From NCBI GenBank assembly GCA_002711965.1, contig PASM01000018.1:1-13652 (forward strand): a stretch of DNA of 13,652 nt, in the 5' to 3' direction. The position numbers were made by a program, and so were the translations under genes. The stretch comes from Chloroflexota bacterium. Lineage in GTDB: Bacteria; Chloroflexota; Dehalococcoidia; UBA1151; TMED-70. Positions 1 to 6,065 of this stretch are shown here, one piece after another (positions within the stretch are counted from its first letter, which is position 1; every line of letters starts with the position of its first letter). The notes beneath the pieces were generated by a model, which saw only the letters and a program-made list of their open reading frames with translations, searched no databases and was not told where the DNA came from.

Positions 1-82
1 GAATCTCCTAAGGCTGAAGTAAAGGAAGAGAAAGAATCTCCTAAGGCTGAAGTAAAGGAAGAGAAAGAATCTCCTAAGGCTA
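1..82 (+). repeat. 33-bp in-frame tandem repeat in the S2-like tail
   Basis: Positions 1-33 and 34-66 are identical over all 33 bases, and a third copy starts at 67 and stays matched for about 16 bases before diverging. The unit is a multiple of three and encodes an 11-residue charged block (ESPKAEVKEEK). Because the copies are identical even at third codon positions, recent slippage or duplication is more likely than old conserved repetition. The array begins at the window edge, so the true copy number is unknown. Confidence 0.95.
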
Positions 83-177
83 AGGCAAAACCCAAAACTA
101 AAGCAAAATCTAAAGCTAAGGAAGCAGATGAAACTAAGGACGAAGCTTCAGAAATAAACGAAGAAGAAAAAAAATAA
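1..177 (+). CDS. rpsB: C-terminal tail of a K/E/A/P-rich protein, probably 30S ribosomal protein S2 (5' partial)
   Basis: An open frame enters from the left edge in frame 1 and stops at TAA 175-177, giving 58 visible residues. They are almost entirely Lys, Glu, Ala, Pro and Ser, with no globular motif: two exact copies of an 11-residue unit (ESPKAEVKEEK), the start of a third, then a basic stretch (KAKPKTKAKSKAK) and an acidic end. The S2 identity is inferred only from position, because rpsB almost universally lies just before tsf and S2 proteins of several phyla carry charged disordered C-terminal extensions. None of the S2 core is inside the window. If it is S2, this would be a flexible, possibly RNA-contacting tail on the small subunit. 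Coding is well supported by the uninterrupted frame and the 20-nt gap to tsf; the gene name is a contextual call. Confidence 0.7.
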   Translation, partial: ESPKAEVKEEKESPKAEVKEEKESPKAKAKPKTKAKSKAKEADETKDEASEINEEEKK

Positions 178-197
178 ATAATCATTTGGAGAAATAA

Positions 198-692
198 ATG
201 GCAGAAATAACAGCTAAACAAATTAAAGAACTTAGAGATTCAACTGGAGCAGGTATAATGGATGCTAAAAAAGCCCTTGAAGAATCTGATGGAAATATTG
301 AAAAAGCTGTGGAAATACTTGATGCTAAAGGTTTAGCTTCTGCTGAAAAAAGAGCAGGTAGAGCTACAGAAAATGGTATTGTTGAATCCTATATTCACAC
401 AGGTGGGAGAATAGGTTCTATAGTTCAATTATCATGTGAAACCGATTTTGTTGCAAGAACAGATGATTTTGTAAAATGTGCAAAAGAAATTGCCATGCAG
501 ATAGCTGCAATGAATCCAAAGGCGATATCCAAAGAAGATAATAGTGAACTTTCAGATGATGAGATTCTTGAATCACAAGCGTACATAAGAGATGCTTCGA
601 AAACTGTTGGAGAAGTAGTTAAAGAATTATCAGCTAAAGTCGGAGAAAATGTCGTGATTCAGAAGATTCATAGGTTTGAAATTGGAAGTTAG
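198..692 (+). CDS. tsf: Elongation factor Ts (short form)
   Basis: EF-Ts is the cytoplasmic guanine-nucleotide exchange factor that regenerates EF-Tu-GTP during translation elongation. The 164-residue product opens with the UBA-like N-terminal domain, including the hallmark LRDSTGAGIMDAKKAL at residues 12-27. The core exchange motif TDFVARTDDF lies at 82-91 and is the segment that contacts EF-Tu. The C-terminus ends soon after one core repeat. At 164 aa it is much shorter than the roughly 280-aa E. coli or Bacillus proteins but near the short forms known in Thermus and Dehalococcoidia, so it is a natural short form rather than a truncation. ATG 198 is preceded by GGAGA at 188-192 at good spacing. 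The 3' end overlaps the start of pyrH, so the two are probably translationally coupled. Confidence 0.97.
   Translation: MAEITAKQIKELRDSTGAGIMDAKKALEESDGNIEKAVEILDAKGLASAEKRAGRATENGIVESYIHTGGRIGSIVQLSCETDFVARTDDFVKCAKEIAMQIAAMNPKAISKEDNSELSDDEILESQAYIRDASKTVGEVVKELSAKVGENVVIQKIHRFEIGS
672..675 (+). promoter_or_regulatory. Ribosome binding site deciding the pyrH start
   Basis: AGGT inside the tsf coding end lies six bases before TTG 682 but only one base before the upstream in-frame TTG at 676. The spacing favours 682 as the pyrH start. Confidence 0.45.
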
Positions 693-1413
693 TAAACCTA
701 AAAGAATCGTCTTAAAATTAAGTGGAGAATCACTTAAAGGTAATCTTGATTTCGGCCTTGATAGTGAAGTTATTAAAACAATAGCAACAGAAATTAAGAA
801 AATTGCTAAAATGAATACTCAAGTTTCTATAGTTGCTGGTGGAGGTAACTTTTGGAGAGGAATAGAATTCGAAAAAAGAGGTATGGATAGATCCACTGCT
901 GATTATGCTGGAATGCTTGCAACTATAATGAATGCTCTAGCATTGCAGGATGAACTTGAAAAAAATCAAATAGAAGTCAGAACACAGTCTGCATTAAACT
1001 TACCATCTGTTGCTGAAGCTTATATTAGAAGAAGAGCTATAAGGCACTTAGAAAAAGGTAGAGTAGTTTTATTTGCAGGTGGTACAGGAAATCCTTTTAT
1101 GTCAACTGATACCGCAGCAGCTCTTAGAGCCGTAGAGATAAATGCAGATATTTTGATTATGGCAAAAAATGGAGTGGATGGAATGTATGATTCTGACCCT
1201 AAAAAAAATAAATCTGCAAAAAAGATTTCTGAAATTACTCACCATGAAGCTCTTAGTAAAAGATTAGCAGCTCTAGATTCTACAGCTCTTACTTTGTGTA
1301 TGGATAATTCATTACCAATTGTTATCTTTGATCTATTTAAAACTGATAACTTACTTAAAGTGATTTCTGGTGAAAAAGTAGGTAGCAAAATCTATACACC
1401 AAGCAAATCTTAG
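682..1413 (+). CDS. pyrH: Uridylate kinase (UMP kinase)
   Basis: PyrH phosphorylates UMP to UDP with ATP, the entry to pyrimidine nucleotide synthesis; it is a cytoplasmic hexamer of the amino-acid-kinase fold. Numbered from TTG 682 (243 aa, usual length about 240), visible motifs are LKLSGESL near residues 11-18, the GGGN loop at 53-56, the UMP-site region TADYAGMLATIMNALALQD at about 72-90, GGTGNPFMSTDTAAALRA at 133-150 and NGVDGMYDSDP at 163-173. The start is ambiguous between TTG 676 and TTG 682: no ATG lies close upstream of the conserved KLSGE motif, and AGGT at 672-675 fits 682 better. Either way it overlaps the end of tsf (11 or 17 bases). UTP/GTP allosteric control is known for the family; nothing here bears on it. 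Confidence 0.96.
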   Translation: MEVSKPKRIVLKLSGESLKGNLDFGLDSEVIKTIATEIKKIAKMNTQVSIVAGGGNFWRGIEFEKRGMDRSTADYAGMLATIMNALALQDELEKNQIEVRTQSALNLPSVAEAYIRRRAIRHLEKGRVVLFAGGTGNPFMSTDTAAALRAVEINADILIMAKNGVDGMYDSDPKKNKSAKKISEITHHEALSKRLAALDSTALTLCMDNSLPIVIFDLFKTDNLLKVISGEKVGSKIYTPSKS

Positions 1414-1445
1414 ATATTATATTAGTAAAATTAATTTAGCAAACT

Positions 1446-2006
1446 ATGGAATTATCAGATATTTTAAAACAATGTTCAGAAAGAATGAATTCATCCTGTG
1501 ATTTTTTTATAACAGATATAAAATCAATCCGTACAGGTAGAGCAACAACAAACTTACTAGAAAATATTAAAATTGATTATCATGGATCTTCAATGCCTTT
1601 GAATCAATTGTCTCAAATTTCAGTTAGTGATCAAAGGAGCCTTATTGTGCAACCTTGGGATAAATCAGCTGTAGAGATGATCTCTAAGGGTATTCAGTCT
1701 TCGGATTTGGGTATTACCCCTCAAATAGAGGGTGATTCATTAAGGGTTAACATTCCCCCAATGACTGAGGAAACTAGAAAAAATGTAGTAAAGTTGCTAA
1801 AACAAAGAAGTGAACAATCCAAGGTATCTATCAGAAATGTTAGAAGAGACATCCAAGATGAGATTCGAAAACTTGAAAAAGAAGGCTCATGTTCTGAAGA
1901 TGATTCAAGAAGAGCAATTACAGAACTTCAAAAATTAACAGATCAATCTATTAAAGTCATTGATGATCAGTCATCACTCAAAGAGACTGAAATTATGCAA
2001 GTGTAG
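1446..2006 (+). CDS. frr: Ribosome recycling factor
   Basis: RRF works with EF-G to split the post-termination ribosome. The 186-residue length is exactly typical. The first domain I helix ends in the signature IRTGRATTNLL at 28-38. Domain II covers about 32-103 and includes VQPWDKSAVEMI at 68-79. The return helices begin at PPMTEETRKNVVK (104-116) and carry the conserved NVRRD at 131-135 and SEDDSRR at 150-156. ATG 1446 is the natural start by alignment to the family, although no convincing Shine-Dalgarno precedes it. It follows pyrH by 32 bases and precedes uppS by 12. The pyrH-frr pairing is conserved across bacteria. Confidence 0.98.
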   Translation: MELSDILKQCSERMNSSCDFFITDIKSIRTGRATTNLLENIKIDYHGSSMPLNQLSQISVSDQRSLIVQPWDKSAVEMISKGIQSSDLGITPQIEGDSLRVNIPPMTEETRKNVVKLLKQRSEQSKVSIRNVRRDIQDEIRKLEKEGSCSEDDSRRAITELQKLTDQSIKVIDDQSSLKETEIMQV

Positions 2007-2018
2007 ATTTATACATTA

Positions 2019-2708
2019 ATGTCAGTAAATAAATTAAATCCTAATCATATAGCCATAATAATGGATGGTAATGGTAGATGGGCTACAGAAAAAGGTTTAG
2101 AGCGTTCAGAAGGTCATATAAAAGGCTATGAGAATATAAAACCAATAGTAATAGCTGCAAAGAAATTAGGTATAAAATTCTTAACTATTTATGCTTTTTC
2201 TACTGAAAATTGGAATAGATCAAAAGAAGAAATCGAGTTTATTCTAAATTTGGCAGCTAGCGTTATAGATAAAGAATCTGAAGAATTAAACAATAATAAA
2301 GTAAACATAACTCATCTAGGGAGTAAAGAAAAGATGCCTAAAGATATGTTACTTAAGATTCAACGTTCAGAAGAACTAACACAGAATAATAAAGACTTTT
2401 TTTTGTCAGTAGCCTTTAATTACGGATCTAGAAATCAGATAGTTCAATCAATAAATAAAATAATTCAATATAAAGATACAAAAATTAATGAAACAAAGTT
2501 CTCTGATTACTTATCAACTAATCAATTCCCTGACCCAGATTTAATTATAAGAACAGGTGGACAAAAGAGACTTTCAAATTTTTTACTATGGGAATCTGCA
2601 TATTCAGAATTATTTTTTTTGGATGTATTTTGGCCTGATTTCTCAGAAAAAGATTTAAGTAATGTTGTTGCAGAGTTTTCAAAAAGGAAAAGAAATTTTG
2701 GAACTTAA
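2019..2708 (+). CDS. uppS: Undecaprenyl diphosphate synthase (cis-prenyltransferase)
   Basis: UppS adds IPP units to farnesyl diphosphate in cis to give the C55 lipid carrier used for peptidoglycan and other envelope polymers. The 229-residue protein shows the N-terminal HIAIIMDGNGRWA at 10-22 (catalytic Asp16), the RSEGH segment with His33, and YAFSTENWNRSKEEI at 58-72. The C-terminal motif is DPDLIIRTGG at 172-181, followed by RLSNFLLWESAYSE at 184-197. Arg178, Arg184 and Glu197 match the diphosphate- and metal-binding residues of E. coli UppS. The usual RTGGE reads RTGGQ here (Gln182, codon CAA at 2562-2564). ATG 2019 lacks a visible Shine-Dalgarno; it follows frr by 12 bases, so reinitiation is plausible. 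Dxr and IspG, which supply its isoprenoid precursors, are encoded downstream. Confidence 0.97.
   Translation: MSVNKLNPNHIAIIMDGNGRWATEKGLERSEGHIKGYENIKPIVIAAKKLGIKFLTIYAFSTENWNRSKEEIEFILNLAASVIDKESEELNNNKVNITHLGSKEKMPKDMLLKIQRSEELTQNNKDFFLSVAFNYGSRNQIVQSINKIIQYKDTKINETKFSDYLSTNQFPDPDLIIRTGGQKRLSNFLLWESAYSELFFLDVFWPDFSEKDLSNVVAEFSKRKRNFGT
2684..2688 (+). promoter_or_regulatory. Ribosome binding site deciding the cdsA start
   Basis: AAGGA inside the end of uppS lies nine bases before TTG 2698. The upstream in-frame ATG 2662 has no Shine-Dalgarno-like sequence and would add 12 residues that are simply a shifted reading of the uppS end. Confidence 0.5.
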
Positions 2709-3390
2709 TAATTTTTACAAAAGATTTATCACATCAATATTTGGTGTAACCCTTATAACTTTAAGTTTTGTTTATATTCCAGAAATAAATTTTTTGTTTT
2801 TTGGAATTGATTATGATTTTCATCCTCTTATTTTATTACTTGTAATTATTTTTATTCTAGAAATTTTGTTTCAGCTTAAACAAAATATATATTCTAGAAA
2901 TAAACTTTTGTTTTTTTATTTTTTTATTTATATGATTTTTTTTCTACATGTTATTTTGCTAGAGAATATGTTTGAAAATTGGAAAAATATTTTCTTTTAT
3001 CTTTTATCTCAAATTTTTATTACAGATATTTTTGGTTATTTAGGAGGTAAAATTTTTGGTAAAAATAAAATAAATTTTATTCATGAAATTTCCCCAAATA
3101 AAACAATAGAAGGGTACCTTGGATCTATTATTGCTGGAAGTATATGGGGGATTTTAATTTTATTCATTTTTAATGACTTTCTTCAGATAAACTTTATGAT
3201 TAAGTTATTATTAATTTTAAGTGTAATATTGACTTCAATTTTAGGAGATTTATTTGTATCAAAAGTCAAACGAGTTATAGGTGTGAAAGATTTTTCTAAT
3301 TTTTTATATGGACACGGAGGAATTTCTGATAGACTTGATTCTGTTTTGCCTAGTTTTGCAATCTCTTTTTGGATATTCTTTTTATTATGA
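2698..3390 (+). CDS. cdsA: Phosphatidate cytidylyltransferase (CDP-diglyceride synthase)
   Basis: CdsA is an integral membrane enzyme converting phosphatidic acid and CTP to CDP-diacylglycerol, the precursor of bacterial phospholipids. From TTG 2698 the product is 230 residues, shorter than E. coli CdsA (285). It is dominated by Phe/Ile/Leu-rich membrane segments, which explains the T-rich coding strand. The family core is present: TDIFGYLGGKIFGKNK at about 109-124, ISPNKTIEG at about 131-139, and the C-terminal signature at about 188-214 beginning SKVKR, then KDFSNFLYGHGG, then SDRLD. One signature position usually Pro/Gly/Ser is Tyr (LYGHGG). The start could instead be ATG 2662, but spacing to AAGGA favours 2698. 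The gene overlaps uppS by 11 bases and its TGA overlaps the dxr ATG. Confidence 0.93.
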   Translation: MELNNFYKRFITSIFGVTLITLSFVYIPEINFLFFGIDYDFHPLILLLVIIFILEILFQLKQNIYSRNKLLFFYFFIYMIFFLHVILLENMFENWKNIFFYLLSQIFITDIFGYLGGKIFGKNKINFIHEISPNKTIEGYLGSIIAGSIWGILILFIFNDFLQINFMIKLLLILSVILTSILGDLFVSKVKRVIGVKDFSNFLYGHGGISDRLDSVLPSFAISFWIFFLL

Positions 3391-4499
3391 AAAAAATTGT
3401 AATAATTGGTTCTACTGGTTCTATTGGTACTCAAACTTTAGAAATATGTAATAGTAATAAAGAAAAGTTTGAAGTTTATGGATTAACTGCAGGTAAAAAT
3501 TTAGAAAAATTGAGATCACAGATTAATGATTATAATCCTAAATATTATGACAATTTAGATAAAAAAGATTTTTGCTTAGATAATTCTAAACTTATAAATT
3601 CAGAAAAATTGGTTACAGATAAAAATGTTGATTTCATTTTGTTTGCATCATCTGGATCAAATGCTTATTTACCTATTCTTAACTCCTTAAAATCAGGAAA
3701 AACAATTGGTCTAACCAATAAAGAAGTCATAGTAACTTACGGCCCTTTATTAATTGAAACAGCAAAAAAACATGGCTCAAAAATTTACCCTGTAGATTCT
3801 GAACCTTCTGCAATTTGGCAGTGTATACAAGGAGATCAAAAAAAACTTTCCAAAATAATTTTGACGGCTTCAGGAGGAGCTTTTAGAGATTTGGATGTTG
3901 AAGAATATAAAAATATTACAACTGAACAGGCTAAAAAACATCCAAATTGGGATATGGGTGAAAAAATCACGGTAGATTCTTCTACTATGATGAACAAGAT
4001 TTTTGAGATAGTTGAAACTAGTTATCTTTTTGATTTTCCTATTGATAAAATAGATGTTTTAATTCATAGAGAAAGCTTAGTTCACTCCATGGTTGAATTT
4101 GTAGATGGTTCAATCAAAGCTCAAATTTCTAAAACTGATATGAAATTACCTATTCAGCATGCTTTGACTTTTGAAACAAATGAACTTAATTATGTAAATA
4201 AATTGAATTTAACGGACTTAGATAAACTTTCTTTCAATAGCGTAAAACCAGGTAAATATCCATGTTACGACTTTTCTATAAATTATATTAAAAAAGGGCC
4301 TTTGTATGTTTCTGCTTTATCTATAGTAAATGAAATATTAGTCGATCTCTTTTTATCAGAAAAAATATCCTATATTTCGATTTCAAATTTAATGATTGAA
4401 ACATTAATTAATGAAAACTTTGACCAAGAAATGACCTTTGATAATATAATTGAAATAAGAGAAATTCTAAAAAATAAAATTTTAAAAAAGATAAAATAA
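3387..4499 (+). CDS. dxr: 1-deoxy-D-xylulose 5-phosphate reductoisomerase
   Basis: Dxr (IspC) rearranges and reduces DXP to MEP with NADPH, the first committed step of the MEP isoprenoid pathway. The 370-residue protein starts with the NADPH loop GSTGSIGTQTL at 8-18. It contains GLTNKE at 108-113, the metal-site PVDSEPSAIWQC at 135-146 (Asp137 and Glu139), TASGGAFRD at 160-168, the flexible-loop KHPNWDMG at 184-191, MMNKIFE at 201-207 (Glu207 the third metal ligand) and HRESLVHSMVEF at 227-238. Several family positions are altered: the His after SE is Pro140, and MNKGLE reads MNKIFE. ATG 3387 forms an ATGA overlap with the cdsA stop, a classic coupled junction. An upstream in-frame TTG at 3369 would only prepend six residues before the Rossmann strand. 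Confidence 0.96.
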   Translation: MKKIVIIGSTGSIGTQTLEICNSNKEKFEVYGLTAGKNLEKLRSQINDYNPKYYDNLDKKDFCLDNSKLINSEKLVTDKNVDFILFASSGSNAYLPILNSLKSGKTIGLTNKEVIVTYGPLLIETAKKHGSKIYPVDSEPSAIWQCIQGDQKKLSKIILTASGGAFRDLDVEEYKNITTEQAKKHPNWDMGEKITVDSSTMMNKIFEIVETSYLFDFPIDKIDVLIHRESLVHSMVEFVDGSIKAQISKTDMKLPIQHALTFETNELNYVNKLNLTDLDKLSFNSVKPGKYPCYDFSINYIKKGPLYVSALSIVNEILVDLFLSEKISYISISNLMIETLINENFDQEMTFDNIIEIREILKNKILKKIK

Positions 4500-4502
4500 T
4501 AA

Positions 4503-6050
4503 ATGCAAATAATCATTAGCATACTTACTCTCTCTTTGATAATAACTCCCTTGGTCGTATTACACGAATTGGGACATTATTTAACAGCAAAATACTTTAG
4601 AGTCAGAGTTTTAGAATTTGGGATAGGCTTTCCCCCTAAACTTTTCTCATTTTGGTCACAAATAAAGACTTATTCTTTAGATAAAAATGTTTCTGGTGAA
4701 ATTAAAAAAAATCAATTGATTTTTATAAAAATTAATTCTAATAATAAAATTTCAGAAATAGAAACAGAAAAACCTTTGGAAAATATTACTGAGTTTATAC
4801 CCGTAAAAACATTTGAAATTTTTGAAGATAAAATTTCAGTTTATACTATGAATTGGAGCATAAACTTGATCCCATTTGGAGGGTTTGTTAAATTATTTGG
4901 AGAAGAAAAGAATAATTCTAAGGGATCATTAAGCAGTGCTTCATACATTGAGAGATTTATAATAATTTTTTCAGGCTCTTTTATTAACTTTTTATTGCCT
5001 TTTATAATGATGTTTTTGGTAAATATTTTTATTTTTGAAAAAAATATTACTGACATAATTATTCAAGATGTAATGCCTGATTCTCCTGCTGAATTAGCAG
5101 GCTTAAAATCTGGAGATAAAATAGTTTCAATAAATAATAAAAATATTCATAATATTTCTGATTTACAAAATGAGGTTTCTCAAAATCTTGGTAAAAATTC
5201 TAATTGGGAAATTGTTAGCGGGATTCCTAATGTTTTTCAAAAGCCAGGAGAAGATACGAAATATTTTTATAACAACGAATCTACAAAAAAATACAATATT
5301 GAAGCAAGATGGGATCCTCCATCTTACATAGTTGGAGTAGATATTTCTTTGTCAAAGGCTAGGAATATTAATTACTACTCAGGGACTTTTACTATGTTTG
5401 AAGTATCTAATGACTTTTCAGAAAAATCTATTTCTTTAAATGAAGCTAATAAATATTCTAATTATGAAATAGGAGATAAAATTCCAATTGTTATCAACGA
5501 TGATTATGATGGTATCCCTTTATTAGAAGCTAGAAAAATAAATTCCAATGCTGGCATAATTAATGAGATAAAAGAAGGATCAGTTGGGATTCTAATTACT
5601 ACCGAGAATCCTAGAATCTATAGAGAAAAATTTAGAGAGAATTTTACTAATGCAATTAACCAATCTATCGCAATATATAAACTAAGTTACTTTTCAATAA
5701 TAGGTATAGTAAACAGATCTACAAATCCAATTTTTGATGGTCCTAAAGCTATTGGACCTATAGGTCTAGGACAAATAAGTGGAAATGTTGTATCTTCGTC
5801 AGAAACTATAACTAATAAGATTTTTGTTTTAATTACCCTTGCTTCATCTATTAGTTTGTCATTATCTATAATTAATCTTGTTCCATTTCCAGCGCTTGAT
5901 GGAGGAAGATTAGCGTTCTTATTTATTGAAGTATTTAGAAAAGGTAAAAAGGTTCCAGAGAGAATAGAGTCTTACATTCATGGGCTTGGATTTATTATAC
6001 TTATATTATTGATTTTATTTATTTCATTCAAAGATATCTCAAGATTGTGA
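4503..6050 (+). CDS. rseP: RseP/site-2 protease family intramembrane zinc metalloprotease
   Basis: Site-2 proteases cleave transmembrane segments; RseP homologues process anti-sigma factors, signal-peptide remnants or cell-division proteins. The natural substrate here is unknown. The first transmembrane helix (about 3-30) carries the zinc motif HELGH at 21-25. A helix runs from about 152 to 178, and a PDZ domain at about 184-225 shows VMPDSPAELAGLKSGDKI. The third zinc ligand motif NLVPFPALDGGR lies at 458-469, and a final helix is at about 494-508. At 515 residues it is longer than E. coli RseP (450) or Bacillus RasP (about 420). The excess includes residues 51-112, between PPKLFSF and the NWSINLIPFGGFVKLFGEE segment, where family members have only a short hairpin. 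The gap to dxr is 3 bases, and it is followed at once by ispG. No Shine-Dalgarno is seen. Confidence 0.95.
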   Translation: MQIIISILTLSLIITPLVVLHELGHYLTAKYFRVRVLEFGIGFPPKLFSFWSQIKTYSLDKNVSGEIKKNQLIFIKINSNNKISEIETEKPLENITEFIPVKTFEIFEDKISVYTMNWSINLIPFGGFVKLFGEEKNNSKGSLSSASYIERFIIIFSGSFINFLLPFIMMFLVNIFIFEKNITDIIIQDVMPDSPAELAGLKSGDKIVSINNKNIHNISDLQNEVSQNLGKNSNWEIVSGIPNVFQKPGEDTKYFYNNESTKKYNIEARWDPPSYIVGVDISLSKARNINYYSGTFTMFEVSNDFSEKSISLNEANKYSNYEIGDKIPIVINDDYDGIPLLEARKINSNAGIINEIKEGSVGILITTENPRIYREKFRENFTNAINQSIAIYKLSYFSIIGIVNRSTNPIFDGPKAIGPIGLGQISGNVVSSSETITNKIFVLITLASSISLSLSIINLVPFPALDGGRLAFLFIEVFRKGKKVPERIESYIHGLGFIILILLILFISFKDISRL

Positions 6051-6053
6051 TTG

Positions 6054-6060
6054 AAAGGTG
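6054..6060 (+). promoter_or_regulatory. Ribosome binding site deciding the ispG start
   Basis: AAAGGTG sits five bases before TTG 6066. The in-frame TTG at 6051, which abuts the rseP stop directly, has no such site, so initiation at 6066 is favoured. Confidence 0.5.
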
Positions 6061-6065
6061 TAAAT

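Noticed and set aside
1414..1445. TATATT-like element between pyrH and frr as a promoter
   Set aside because: The 32-base gap is simply AT-rich and has no matching -35. pyrH and frr are normally cotranscribed.
2397..2404. Run of eight T in uppS as a possible frameshift site
   Set aside because: The reading frame continues through it with UppS motifs on both sides in the same frame.
2662..2697. ATG 2662 as the cdsA start
   Set aside because: It would add 12 residues in the uppS overlap with no ribosome site, while AAGGA fits TTG 2698. It cannot be ruled out completely.
3369..3386. TTG 3369 as the dxr start
   Set aside because: ATG 3387 is in an ATGA overlap with cdsA and places MKKIVIIGSTG at the N-terminus as in the family.
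3183..3434. Reverse-strand open frame opposite the cdsA/dxr junction
   Set aside because: It lies across the CdsA signature and the Dxr start, both firmly coding on the plus strand, and its own product shows no family features.
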